The notes: generated by a model from the letters alone, not told the origin. A DNA stretch of 64,000 bases from Paramacrobiotus metropolitanus (GCF_019649055.1 NW_026570227.1:1984001-2048000); one strand, 5' to 3'; shown: positions 49,014-57,864, counted from the stretch's first letter. Program-made: numbers and translations.

Positions 49014-50087
49014 ATGACTAGTCTGCCTCCTTCCAAACGCGGTTTCGTACCCGATAAAACTGATCTTGTCGGGGAAGCAAAGCGCAAGTTTGCGAGCGGA
49101 AAGATCGCTTTCCACTATGAAGGATTCCCTACCATGAAGTTCGGGTACGACAAGTTCATCTGCACCCGCATCAACAGTGACACCCAGGCCTTGGAGTTCA
49201 TAATTGGCGACTTTACGACTGCCAGTCCTCCTGGACCAGATGCGAAATGGACGCTGGGAGAGAAACACATTTTTCTCACCAACGACCAGTTCATGCGCCT
49301 CGTTGGACTCATCTACAACAACATTACGACTTTAATCCGGGATCCACAGCTAACCAGCGGTAACCTGTCCACCCTGTTTCACCTCGGAAACGACGTCTAT
49401 TTTGTGTGGTCAAGCTATGACAGTGTAGCGCTGGCCAATATCCGCCAGTTCTGCAAGAGAGGCAACGGCGACATGCAGGCCACCAAGAATGGTGTTTCTT
49501 TTGGGATAAAATCGTTTGAATCACTTCGTACCACCATCCAAGACCTGTCAATGTTCAAGGACATCAATGCTTTGTTGAAAGCACGTGGCTCGCTAGTGAT
49601 TCACAACGAACCAACGGCAGCGGATTTTTCAAGCCTGTTGGCTGGCCTACCGTTCACCATGTATGGTATGTGGCTTGACCGTCTGCACGAGAACTGTGCA
49701 CGTTGCGGGGAAATGGTCACGTTGTTTACACAACCAACTGTTCGTGAAGCCAGCCATGCCTGTGAATGGGGATTGGGTACACTGAATCTAACGGATGAAA
49801 TGATGAACGACATCATTACTGAGCTTGGAAATGGCAAACGTCTCATTGGCATGATGTTGTTACTGCGTCCTTGGGGCCAGCTTACCGGATTTGACGACAT
49901 TTTGGGTTTTAACGCCAAACAGTTTTTGGACCAGCATAAGGATACCCTGTGGGAGTCTGTCAAGCGTATTGCCATGGAGAAGCTGAAGATTACGGAGATT
50001 GGAGACGGGAAGATGAAACTGCCTATCGAAATCAACAAGGCCCAGGAAGGAAACAGCGGCAACGGTGGTGAAGACGGTGGTGTCTAA
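49014..50087 (+). CDS. Intronless 357-aa element protein of unknown function
   Basis: The only large uninterrupted plus-strand gene of the element. The N-terminal part contains AKRKFASGKIAFHYEGFPTM and KWTLGEKHIFLTNDQFMRLV. The pattern of basic beta strands ending in a 'LT.DQ...L' helix faintly recalls PC4/ssDNA-binding folds, but I would not assign it. The central region has a possible metal-binding pair (CARCGE). The C terminus ends in Asn/Gly/Glu-rich sequence. There is no TM segment or signal peptide. A TATA box lies 77 nt upstream. It is unusual in lacking frameshifts although it is over 1 kb. Possibilities include a non-structural DNA-binding protein expressed early along with the IAP. 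Confidence 0.7.
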   Translation: MTSLPPSKRGFVPDKTDLVGEAKRKFASGKIAFHYEGFPTMKFGYDKFICTRINSDTQALEFIIGDFTTASPPGPDAKWTLGEKHIFLTNDQFMRLVGLIYNNITTLIRDPQLTSGNLSTLFHLGNDVYFVWSSYDSVALANIRQFCKRGNGDMQATKNGVSFGIKSFESLRTTIQDLSMFKDINALLKARGSLVIHNEPTAADFSSLLAGLPFTMYGMWLDRLHENCARCGEMVTLFTQPTVREASHACEWGLGTLNLTDEMMNDIITELGNGKRLIGMMLLLRPWGQLTGFDDILGFNAKQFLDQHKDTLWESVKRIAMEKLKITEIGDGKMKLPIEINKAQEGNSGNGGEDGGV

Positions 50088-50134
50088 GACGACGGAATCG
50101 TTTGCGTTTTGTGTTACGGTAAAGCATGTCTGTG

Positions 50135-50249
50135 TTACCATAAAAATGTGAAATGTAAACGCTAAAAAAAGTGCTGATTGCTTCTACTTCTACCTCAGGG
50201 ACATAAAATGTGAAATGTAAAACCCAAAAAAATTTGCTGCTTTTTTATT
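50135..50249. repeat. Short direct repeat between convergent genes
   Basis: CATAAAAATGTGAAATGTAA (about 50142) recurs as CATAAAATGTGAAATGTAAA (about 50206), each followed by an A-run and TGCTG. It lies between the 3' ends of the plus-strand gene and the minus-strand protease and may include polyadenylation signals. Confidence 0.5.
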
Positions 50250-50729
50250 TTATTCAAGCTCTGCATACATTGCTGTGTTCATGTTAAAGTGATTGTTTAC
50301 CCATTGACAAACCATTGCATCATTGTTTGCGTAATTTTTTGTGAAATAATGAATAATGTCTCTATATGATTCTCCGCTTGCGCGCTTATAAATAAAAAAA
50401 ATGCAAAATTGACCGCAGACTGTCGAAAACGTTTGTTGTATACGTTCCATTTGATAAACAACATGTAAATCAGTTAACCATTCTCTAATCTCGTCAAAAT
50501 ACTCCACAGATCGTCCGTATGAGTCGAAAAACTCGATGGATGACGGCTCGCTTTGATAGAATGCTAACCAGTGTTCACCAGAACCACTGGATTTGTCCGT
50601 GTTGACGATGTAGGCGGCAGGTAAAACATTGGAGCGTTCGGGAAGTGTATCCCGGGCATAAACTCCTCGAAATATCCTCTCCGTTTTTGGATTTTGGCAA
50701 AGTATCTTTGTCATTGTTCGATTATCCAT
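50250..50729 (-). CDS. Adenain-like cysteine protease (capsid maturation protease)
   Basis: A 159-aa protease of the adenovirus/Polinton type that processes virion proteins. The catalytic residues are visible: His in GEHWLAFY, the acid in EFFDSYGRS, Gln in ERIQQTFS and the nucleophile Cys in CGQFCIFFIY. It is shorter than adenovirus proteases (about 200 aa) but typical for Polintons. No intron or break is seen. It lies 5 bp downstream of the capsid gene on the same strand, so it belongs to the late structural block. Confidence 0.9.
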   Translation of the reverse strand: MDNRTMTKILCQNPKTERIFRGVYARDTLPERSNVLPAAYIVNTDKSSGSGEHWLAFYQSEPSSIEFFDSYGRSVEYFDEIREWLTDLHVVYQMERIQQTFSTVCGQFCIFFIYKRASGESYRDIIHYFTKNYANNDAMVCQWVNNHFNMNTAMYAELE

Positions 50730-50734
50730 TTTAG

Positions 50735-52135
50735 TTAGTTGGTAAAGTCACAAATTAGCTGACGAAAATTGTTAATTTCTATTACCGCGTCAAACGTAAG
50801 AAATGTGACCATGATCGTGGGCTGCTTGAGCGGTTGGTTGAAGACTACTCGGATGCCTAAATTACCCTGACGAATTAAACTTAGAGGGCCGAGTCCGGTT
50901 CCCCCTGGCGTTAAATCAAAGCCGTAAATACAGAATCCGTTTGCATACTCGTCGCGATTAAAAGGCAGTGCGCCAAAAGGACTGTTACGCCGTCCTAAAG
51001 TGTCTAGCAGACCATCGTAGCACTCCAAGTAATTACCGTTTGCATAATCCGGCTCGTACGGCCGATTAGGAAAAGACTGTCCATCAACTTCGACGCTGAT
51101 TTGAGACAAATTAAAGTGTTGAAAATTGAATGGATTTGTCTTTTTGTGCCGTTAAAAGCATCCGCTGCGACAAAAGCCACAAAAAAGCACCTTGGGGACT
51201 TGACCAATGTGTATGTTATTAAAAACAGTGCTTTGTATGTTGGCAGGTAATTCGATCGGGCGCATCAGAACACGTTCTATAGGATATTTTGCTGTTGTGG
51301 TCAATAACCGCTTGCTTATAGCATTCATGTATTCTGGAACCCCTGTAATAGTAATGCATTAGATTTTTTTTATGCAGATATTTTCAAATTTTTCCTGCTG
51401 CTTACCAACATAACGGCGAACAAAAATTCTTGGATTGCGTATAAATAATTTAAATTCGTCCTGCGCCGGATTCGCAAAATCGCGAAGATAGAATTCCGGT
51501 TTATGCAAAACAAAGCGTATTTGTAATGGAACTCCAGTTATCAAAGGCTTGTCTTGCATGAAAATATCCGAAAACAATTTCCCGCTTAAAGGGATGTATT
51601 CATGTTTTGCGAAAAGCCTGAGTCGTGATTGTTCGGCTGAGTTGTTAACCGAATCTTCAAAGCTTCCGGCGACATCCAAGTAAAACCCACAGGATGTTAG
51701 CTGTGTATTCATCGCCTCTTTTGTGTAATTTAGCAAGCACTCAAACATTGCTCTGTATGGATAATAGATTGCGCAGTCGCTTACCAATCGGTTAGCAACC
51801 GAAACTTGAACTGATTGAAACATTGAATGAATCAAATTATTTACAGGAGCACAGGTATCCGTCGCTTTGATTCGCTCCCAACTACCATCAGCATTCCTTT
51901 TCTTTAGTGCCACTTCTAATTCTATGCTTAAATCCGGTAAAGAAACCATGGCGTTTGATGAAGGAGCTATATAAAAATTTATGTCACCACCCGCCGGAAT
52001 ATTTTCCGGAATGGCGGCTGTGGGGCCGATTCTTTCTTCTTCTGTCCGGAATCGGTCCGCAAACGAAGGCGGTATGGCAAAAATGTGCGATTCTGCAGCA
52101 ATGGCAGGTTCTGACCCTTCGATTATGGAAGCCAT
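50735..52135 (-). pseudogene. Double-jelly-roll major capsid protein (MCP), frameshifted
   Basis: Hexon-like capsid protein of Polintons. Exon 1 is 52135-51406; a 63-nt intron (51343-51405) is followed by exon 2 down to the stop at 50735. Exon 1 includes INFYIAPSSNAMVSLPDL and ECLLNYTKEAMNTQLTSCGF, and the C-terminal part carries the family signature FCIYGFDLTPGG with a following GNLGIRVVF strand. Two one-base breaks occur in exon 2, at an A6 run (51181-51186) and a T5 run (51141-51145), with matching protein in the shifted frames on either side. Otherwise the gene is complete. It starts 3 bp from the core-protein gene upstream. Assembly error and true decay cannot be separated from sequence alone. 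Confidence 0.85.
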
Positions 52136-52137
52136 TT

Positions 52138-52563
52138 CTAAATATAGTCAGGAAGATCAAATGGTGGGACCCGGCGAATTTTGGTAGTGCGTTTCCGCTT
52201 CGTTGGCTTCTTTAATACCCCTTTTCTTCCTTTTTTACCGCCGCTAGATGTTTGTTGAGTTGGTGCGAGAACTTGGGCGATTTTGTTGCCCACAGATTTT
52301 GCAGCTTCATGTACCGCTGTACTAGCTGCTTCTTTTAAATGAGGCGTAGCAGCTGCTAAAGCGGCTTGTGCCTGCGGCGCTGCCGCCCTTACAACTGGTG
52401 CAACAAAACGAGCAACCTTGGAAAATACTGCACGCAGAAAACTACCAAAACCTCCACCGTTTTGATAGCTTCCACGATATCGAACAAATCCGCTCCCCAG
52501 CTGTGTATGACCTAGTAAATCATCAAATAATCCCGGATCAGGCGCAAAAGCTTTATATCCCAT
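52138..52563 (-). CDS. Virion core protein, adenovirus pX-like
   Basis: A 141-aa basic protein. An N-terminal Tyr/Gly-rich segment leads to GGGFGSFLRAVFSKVARFVA, a hydrophobic/amphipathic stretch after a GG motif. An Ala-rich helix follows, then a Lys/Arg-rich tail (KKPTKRKRTTKIRR). The layout matches pX/pVI-like core and membrane-active proteins in adintoviruses. The GGGFGS site could be cut by the adjacent adenain-like protease. It abuts the MCP gene (3 bp) and the next upstream gene (3 bp), implying co-regulated late expression. Confidence 0.7.
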   Translation of the reverse strand: MGYKAFAPDPGLFDDLLGHTQLGSGFVRYRGSYQNGGGFGSFLRAVFSKVARFVAPVVRAAAPQAQAALAAATPHLKEAASTAVHEAAKSVGNKIAQVLAPTQQTSSGGKKGRKGVLKKPTKRKRTTKIRRVPPFDLPDYI

Positions 52564-52565
52564 TT

Positions 52566-53729
52566 TCAGTATCTTGCCGGTCGGAAATGGAGCTTCACCA
52601 TCGATTTTCCTGTTGCGAATTTAGCGTTGTCTCCGAGATCAGTGGCAATTGTTACTTCGATGTTGTCGAAAATGGGGCGTAAAAGTGGAACATAATGAGG
52701 CATTTCAAAACGTTCCGTGATAATTTTGAAAGCCTCAGTTGCCTTAATAGGCACTGCTCTTAAAACCTGCGCATACGTGTCACCAAGCAAAGTAAAATCC
52801 GCAACATCGCAATAAATATATAAAGATTGATTCCCAATCATGGCGTTTATAGCTTCCTGGGCAGTAAACAAAAAGTTTTGGATAATTATCGGTGCCGGCT
52901 TTGACTTTTTTCGTTCCGGTTGTTGAACGCTTTCTAAACCAGACGTATTTTGTTTTGAACCGGTTCCTTCGGTATTTTTTGATGACGGTGATTCTGTTTT
53001 TTTCGCAGAAGCAGAAGTTGTTGCTGAAAGCGCAGCTGGCTTTGGCGCTGGTGTCTGCGCAGGCGGCGGTGGTGGTTGGGGCGGTGAAACTGTATTTGTT
53101 TTCGCAACTGTTTGTTGTCGAGCTTTCTTTTCTTTGAAAAATTCCTCCAACTGATTTAAACCGTCAAAATTTTGCGCAAGGTCAACAATATTTGCAGGAT
53201 CAGAATAGGCAAACAGTTGTCGATGCTGACACCCCAATATGCGTTTCAGCAGTTCATTGTTAATAGCCAGAATAACGGTATTGGCATTAATTGCAATTTG
53301 CACTTTTTGATTGTTAGCTAGTAATTCAATAGAAAATGCTCTCCTCTTTTTGGATTCTTGTCCTTTTGCCAAGAGGAGCTTCGGAATTTGCGAAGAGATT
53401 GTTGCAATGATTTGTTCGTTGGTATAATTACCGGCGTGTAAAGTAATGCGCTTTTTCTCAAACAGAAACTTTTCCAACCCTGTTTTAGCATCCGAATTTG
53501 TTACAATATCGTAAACCTGCAAACAATCCATGGTCTGCTCTGTAGGGAGATTGTACATGGAATTTGGGTAATAGAGTTCGACAATTGCAACTTCCCATTT
53601 TCCAGACAATGAAATCGTTTTGCATAATTTGGTTTTCCAACTGGATGCAGTGTTATTCGAGTAAATATCTGTGCAAGCATCACTCGGCAATGTGATGTAA
53701 AATGGCTGTTGATATTGCAAGCTATTCAT
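52566..53729 (-). CDS. Candidate minor capsid (penton-like) protein
   Basis: A 387-aa intronless protein. The N terminus FYITLPSDACTDIYSNNTAS, followed by a WEVAIVELYYP strand, is the recurrent opening of a conserved Polinton structural protein. The middle is a low-complexity Pro/Ser/Lys linker (PPQPPPPPAQTPAPKP), and the C terminus has a beta-rich region ending KLHFRPARY. It lies in the capsid gene block and overlaps the integrase stop by 4 bp. Assignment as penton is by position and N-terminal motif; the alternative is another virion component. No break is seen. Confidence 0.6.
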   Translation of the reverse strand: MNSLQYQQPFYITLPSDACTDIYSNNTASSWKTKLCKTISLSGKWEVAIVELYYPNSMYNLPTEQTMDCLQVYDIVTNSDAKTGLEKFLFEKKRITLHAGNYTNEQIIATISSQIPKLLLAKGQESKKRRAFSIELLANNQKVQIAINANTVILAINNELLKRILGCQHRQLFAYSDPANIVDLAQNFDGLNQLEEFFKEKKARQQTVAKTNTVSPPQPPPPPAQTPAPKPAALSATTSASAKKTESPSSKNTEGTGSKQNTSGLESVQQPERKKSKPAPIIIQNFLFTAQEAINAMIGNQSLYIYCDVADFTLLGDTYAQVLRAVPIKATEAFKIITERFEMPHYVPLLRPIFDNIEVTIATDLGDNAKFATGKSMVKLHFRPARY

Positions 53730-54688
53730 TTTCTAATCCGCGTTAGCTCCCTTGCATAAAATTTTCCTACTATTGGCTCCTCTTTTTCATCCTCGAGCTC
53801 ATACACTGGCTCCGGTGTATGTGGTATTACCTTTGCTATTCGAAAAAGCTCCTCCTGAAAGTTTGTTTCAAAACCTTTTTCAAAGTCCTGCTTTTTTTTG
53901 GCAATTCTGACGACATCTTTCACCTTAAATACTGGTTTCTTTTTTTTATGGTCTGTTTTCTCGTATAATCGATTAAACACAAGCAGGGAATTTTCTTCAG
54001 TCACATCCGCAGGACAAAAGCCATGAGAAGAGTGAGGAGTGTGATTATATGTCCATACAATATTTTGTAGCCGATCGTAATATTTTGGAGATTTTCGACT
54101 AGTAAATAAGCGCCATATGCGCTCACGCAGCGTTCGAATAACGCGCTCCGCCATGGAACATTTTATGTCATCGTTTTCCGAACTGAATAGCATAATCTCT
54201 TTCCGTTTGAGTAAATCCCTGACATTTTTATTAAAAAATTCACGGCCTTTATCAGCCTGTATTTTGTCGAATGGACCCAGGCGTTCTAGTATTTTTTCCA
54301 GTGCTTTTGCCGTTGATAAACCATCTTTACACTTAATTAACTCGCATTCTATTTTTTTAGAAAAACAATCAATAGCAACCAACACGTAGCCATAATTTTT
54401 GTTCCACTTTTTAAACTTTTGCATATCCATCAAATCTACCTGGAGCTGGCTATTTTTATTTAGGACGACCACCGGATTCCTGTGGAATTTTCGGTTGACA
54501 GGCTTATGTAAAGTGTAGGCATCGATCCCCTCAAGAATATTTTTGGCTTTTTCCTTGGAAACATTTTCTGGAAGGTTTTTGTGAAACCGCTCGAGCCCCC
54601 CTAGGCTGCTCAGTGCACTAGGATTGAGATAGTGCTGGTCCATCGGAAACAGGCTGAGTAATTTTAGGTACCTCGTTGGCTTTGTCAC
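53726..54688 (-). CDS. Retroviral-type (rve) integrase of the Polinton
   Basis: DDE integrase that inserts the element. The catalytic core is complete: Asp in LQVDLMDM, Asp in IQADKGREF and Glu in CSMAERVIRTLRERIW. Upstream is the conserved linker YTLHKPVNRKFHRNPVVV, and the C terminus is lysine-rich with a beta segment (VFKVKDVVRIAKKKQ). The gene is intronless and 320 aa from the first ATG (54688). The N-terminal region is uncertain: an overlapping frame (54618-54806) starts 2 nt after the previous gene and may be the real start, joined by a frameshift I cannot locate. The stop overlaps the start of the minor-capsid candidate. Confidence 0.88.
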   Translation of the reverse strand: MTKPTRYLKLLSLFPMDQHYLNPSALSSLGGLERFHKNLPENVSKEKAKNILEGIDAYTLHKPVNRKFHRNPVVVLNKNSQLQVDLMDMQKFKKWNKNYGYVLVAIDCFSKKIECELIKCKDGLSTAKALEKILERLGPFDKIQADKGREFFNKNVRDLLKRKEIMLFSSENDDIKCSMAERVIRTLRERIWRLFTSRKSPKYYDRLQNIVWTYNHTPHSSHGFCPADVTEENSLLVFNRLYEKTDHKKKKPVFKVKDVVRIAKKKQDFEKGFETNFQEELFRIAKVIPHTPEPVYELEDEKEEPIVGKFYARELTRIRK

Positions 54689-54806
54689 CAGCTTTAGACG
54701 AATCTTCTATTTTATTTTCGTCACTGTCATCAGAACAGCAAGAAGAAACACAATTCAATTTCATCCCTTGTCCAAAATTTAGATTTACCGGCACACAACC
54801 CGACAT
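54618..54806 (-). CDS. Small acidic open frame overlapping the integrase start
   Basis: A 62-codon frame (MSGCVPVNLNFGQGMKLNCV..., then SSCCSDDSDENKIEDSSK). It begins immediately after the stop of the preceding gene, as other genes in this tightly packed block do. It may be a separate small protein or the true N-terminal extension of the integrase in another frame. Confidence 0.35.
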   Translation of the reverse strand: MSGCVPVNLNFGQGMKLNCVSSCCSDDSDENKIEDSSKAGDKANEVPKITQPVSDGPALSQS

Positions 54807-54807
54807 T

Positions 54808-55443
54808 TTAAAGAACCTTTAGCCAGCGGCCTTTAATACCTTGCCCTTTTATAAAAAACTTTGTCTGCTCTCGTACCCGCTCGCCACGCCGGCGTGGTAC
54901 TTCTTCTGCGCTTACAGCTTGGAATTTGTTATCGGGTGATACTTTTGTTTCGTTTAGCGTTTGTTCCAGTACGCGTTTACCGCGTTTCCCTTTTTCATTT
55001 GACGGTAATGAAAACACTGGGAGATCATATTCATCCGAATCATCCGAATCAATATCAGTCAGGGTTTTTTTCTTGATTTTTCTGCGTGATTTTGACGATG
55101 CTGTTGTGGCGCGAACTCTTTTCTTTTTCGCTTTTTTGGGTTCGGTTAACGGTGTGGTTAAGATTGATGGAGTCGGAGTTGTGGCGTCGTTTACACTTAC
55201 AGACAGACTATCCAAGGGATTACCTTCTTGAAGTGCTCGGGGCTTTAATGCCATGAACCGTTCTAAATTTTTACTAAGTAATTGTGCTTTCTGCCATTCA
55301 CTTAAATTTTGACTTGAAAGGATTTTTGATGTCAAATCGCCAAGCGATAAAATGTTGTTCGCTTCAGGTGGAGCTTGTAAAACTGTCAGCTCGGCGGCTC
55401 GCTTCTTGATATCCCGCTCAGGCACAATATAATGTACCTCCAT
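54808..55443 (-). CDS. Basic Polinton protein of unknown function, 211 aa
   Basis: Starts MEVHYIVPERDIKKRAAEL, with a helical N-terminal half (LTSKILSSQNLSEWQKAQLL) like the small 'VPxE' proteins common in Polintons. The middle is very lysine/arginine-rich (KKAKKKRVRATT, SRRKIKKK), followed by an acidic patch (DIDSDDSDEYD). The end is WLKVL. It is intronless and fits a DNA-binding or core protein. It lies between the small 108-aa gene and the integrase. Confidence 0.6.
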   Translation of the reverse strand: MEVHYIVPERDIKKRAAELTVLQAPPEANNILSLGDLTSKILSSQNLSEWQKAQLLSKNLERFMALKPRALQEGNPLDSLSVSVNDATTPTPSILTTPLTEPKKAKKKRVRATTASSKSRRKIKKKTLTDIDSDDSDEYDLPVFSLPSNEKGKRGKRVLEQTLNETKVSPDNKFQAVSAEEVPRRRGERVREQTKFFIKGQGIKGRWLKVL

Positions 55444-55452
55444 GACCTTAAA

Positions 55453-55779
55453 TTAGGAATTTAGCGCTCCGGCCAGAACACTTGCTAAAACTGGCAGCAC
55501 TGCACCCAGAAAGCCACCTTTTTGTGTTAATAGCGCTTTTTTAGCTTTTGTGGGATACCGTCGAAGAGCTAATAATCGTATCGGCTTTTTCCAGCGTCTG
55601 CAAATTCGCGTACTTTCTGGTGATAAATTCACGGTATTTTTTACGATATTCAAGCAGCACTCTTCCAGTCCTTTAATATGCTTTTTGTTACAATGATTCG
55701 CGACAGCTCTGCGATCTTTGGGGTTGAGCGACGAGAGAAACAGTAAAAACGAAGCAAATTCTTTCAAATGTTTGGTCAT
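55453..55779 (-). CDS. Small conserved Polinton protein with C-terminal hydrophobic segment, 108 aa
   Basis: I choose the start at 55779 (MTKHLKEFASFLLFLSSLNP) because it overlaps the ATPase stop in an ATGA arrangement; the longer frame upstream is ATPase-coding DNA in another frame. The protein is helical, then has a basic region (ICRRWKKPIRLLALRRYPTK), then KGGFLGAVLPVLASVLAGAL: a GGF site followed by a hydrophobic tail. This layout is frequent in Polintons and resembles membrane-active or protease-processed virion peptides. Function is not established. Confidence 0.65.
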   Translation of the reverse strand: MTKHLKEFASFLLFLSSLNPKDRRAVANHCNKKHIKGLEECCLNIVKNTVNLSPESTRICRRWKKPIRLLALRRYPTKAKKALLTQKGGFLGAVLPVLASVLAGALNS

Positions 55780-56461
55780 GCTGACGGCACTGCACAGAAA
55801 TTCGGGTCGGTGTAAATTCTTGCTGTTTGCAAGTCCGTTTTGTTTTCTTGCACAACATGAGATCTGACACGCAAATAATCGGGACAATTTGGTTTTAAAT
55901 CCAAAATCAAAGGTTCAAACGGAGTAGCAGTAATCTTTTTATACGCTTTTTTAGATGCTTAAATCCTGTTTGCCGTGATAAATAATCCAGTTGGTTGTTG
56001 TCGCGAACATTTTTAAACAACACAATATATTGAGTATTTAAGGCAATATCCCGACTTGCTTTACCTTGCTTAAATAAATTCTGTGTGATATAAATTGCTG
56101 ACAAATTTCTGTGATGTATTCCTTGCGTAAATAGTTTCGTGGCTAACTCACTACTTGCCATTTCGCCCGCCAGATCATCAATAATTAGCAGATTGCTTTC
56201 TGCTTTAGAAAAAAACTCCGAATCTAGTAAATCGTCTTTTAACCCTTTAACAAATTCTGTTGCTGGAAAAATCTTTTTAATTTCTTCGTAAGAGTTTTGC
56301 CATTGACTGTATGCTACCACTATTCTGGTTGGGACGACGTCCATTGCATTTCCTTTCAGCATTTTAAGAACATATTGTGTTTTACCACTCATTGTTGGCC
56401 CACATATTATTGCTCCGAAAGGCCATTGGAACCTGAGATCATAACCAACTTCTGGATACAT
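55776..56461 (-). pseudogene. FtsK/A32-type genome-packaging ATPase, one-base frameshift near the C terminus
   Basis: Motor ATPase that fills capsids with DNA. Walker A is FGAIICGPTMSGKTQYVL; Walker B is NLLIIDDLAGEM; then come sensor-like AIYITQNLFKQGKASRDIAL and LFKNVRDNNQLDYLSRQTGF. The start at 56461 (MYPEVGYDLRFQWP) is chosen because the conserved domain begins there. The frame breaks at the T6 run 55947-55952 (plus strand), and the conserved end (TPFEPLILDLKPNCPDYLRV) continues in the next frame to TGA at 55776-55778. The start codon shares a CATG with the divergent TBP-like gene. The longer open frame up to 56659 is antisense to TBP coding sequence. Confidence 0.85.
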
Positions 56462-56976
56462 GGCACAAATAACCAATATCGTCGCAACTGCGCACTTGAA
56501 TGTGCCAATCGACTTGCACCAGCTTAATTTGAACAGAGACTTTATCACAGAATACGATCCTAAAAAATTCTCTTGTCTTTTGTGGCGCGTAATATATCCG
56601 AAACAATTCCACTGCCAATTATATCGCAACGGTAAAATTACTGTCAATGGCGGACGCACACTGCGCGAGTCACGAAATTATGCAAAATACTTTTTTGCGA
56701 AAGCTTATTGCTACGGGTTACAAAGGAGCACGAATAACAAATTATAAGGTTGTTAATATTATTGCTTCATGTCAGCTGCGACGACAAAACCTTGAAAATA
56801 TTGGCCATTCAACTGGTGACAAATACTACGAGCCAGAGATATTTCCAGGCATGACAATAAAGATGAAAAAAGCCACATGTATAGTCTTTAATAGTGGAAA
56901 ATGTAACATACTTGGTTTAAAAAAATTCGAACATATTGAGGAAGTCTATCAGGAACTTTGCCAACTTCTCAAATAG
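56460..56976 (+). pseudogene. TATA-binding-protein (TBP) homologue encoded by the Polinton, one-base frameshift
   Basis: Two TBP-type saddle repeats. Repeat 1 opens ITNIVATAHLNVPIDLHQLN, continues EYDPKKFSCLLWRV and has YRNGKITVNGG. Repeat 2 opens VVNIIASCQLRRQ, continues YYEPEIFPGMTIKM and has IVFNSGKCNILGLKKFEHI. These align along the whole TBP core, including the (Y/F).P..FP...... strands and the SGK turn. The frame is broken at a T6 run (56692-56697) between the repeats, with similarity continuing across it. There is no N-terminal extension beyond the core. Of the DNA-kinking Phe positions, the IVF of repeat 2 is kept; repeat 1 reads QLY. It is probably a transcription initiation factor for element genes, or a competitor of host TBP. 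Confidence 0.85.
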
Positions 56977-57017
56977 ATTTTGCTCGAGCTTCATTTTGGA
57001 ATTCTTTTCCATTTTCC

Positions 57018-57295
57018 TTAGCTGGAGATTCGACACTCTCCATTGACACCGCGTTGCTCCTCGGTACAATCGCAATCGTCTGAAAATTATACATATATGC
57101 AATATAGTTTATTTTTTGCCAGGATTTTTATAAAGGTACCAATTTCTTCTTCTGTTTCATAGGAGCTGAAGGAACTGTCCGAATCCGTATCGTATCCTGT
57201 AATTAAAGGTGCGGTTGACTTGTAGTATTACTTAATTAAAATTTTTTTCACTTACCGGATTCGTTGGGAGCGTCCGGCTGTTCATGATTGAGCAT
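57018..57295 (-). CDS. Small acidic spliced protein, 52 aa, unknown
   Basis: Three exons, 57295-57256, 57196-57140 and 57079-57018, joined in phase 1 across 59- and 60-nt GT-AG introns. Sequence fragments: MLNHEQPDAPNESG, YDTDSDSSFSSYETEEE and a Cys pair DCDCTEEQR. The whole protein is strongly acidic. It lies just downstream of the TBP-like gene on the opposite strand. The consistent phases and intron sizes support coding. An acidic partner or activation segment is one possibility, but nothing is proven. Confidence 0.45.
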
Positions 57296-57694
57296 TACAA
57301 TATGTCCAGGAGTTTGGTTACAATGCTTGCACGTATAGTTTTTAACTGTGAGAACGCATTTGATTATAACAGTCTATATCAACAAAATCCTGTGCGTGCA
57401 TTTTGCTGCACAGCAATTTGTTTCACAGCATTATCTTTCTCGGTAAACTATTTTGCGTGTGAGAGCGCTTATATAAACACATGTCAAATTAACCGAGTCA
57501 AGTCATTAATGTCAGTGTGACGTTCGCTATGCGATTACTTTCACTGCTGTTTCTTCTCCGTTTGTCGTAGAAAGACATTTGTTTTCTAGGCAACCGAGTA
57601 GATAAAGCTGTGACGGTTAATTTTTGTTCGTAATTACTTTCTATTTGCCGAATCGAGATACACTAATTACCCGGTAGAAAAAGACTGTATTTTC

Positions 57695-57751
57695 TGGAGC
57701 AGCTGTCGTTTGCGCGCTGACAACAAATGCGTGCAAAGGATAGATGTTCCC
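57695..57751. repeat. Hairpin, copy 1 (diverged)
   Basis: TGGAGCAGCTGTCGTTTGCG...CGTGCAAAGGATAGATGTTCC forms an imperfect stem. It is a direct repeat of the better-conserved hairpin at 57865-57922. Confidence 0.6.
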
Positions 57752-57864
57752 AAAAATACTCTTTAAATTAAACGAAAAACTTTGACTGATAAATTTAACT
57801 TCAAACTACTCTCTGCTTCAAATCAACCTGCTAATTAACCAAAAAAAACAAGGGTTAAATTTTT

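Noticed and set aside
56462-56659. N-terminal extension of the packaging ATPase upstream of its Met at 56461
   Set aside because: This stretch is antisense to the first TBP repeat, and the conserved ATPase domain begins at MYPEVGYDLRF.
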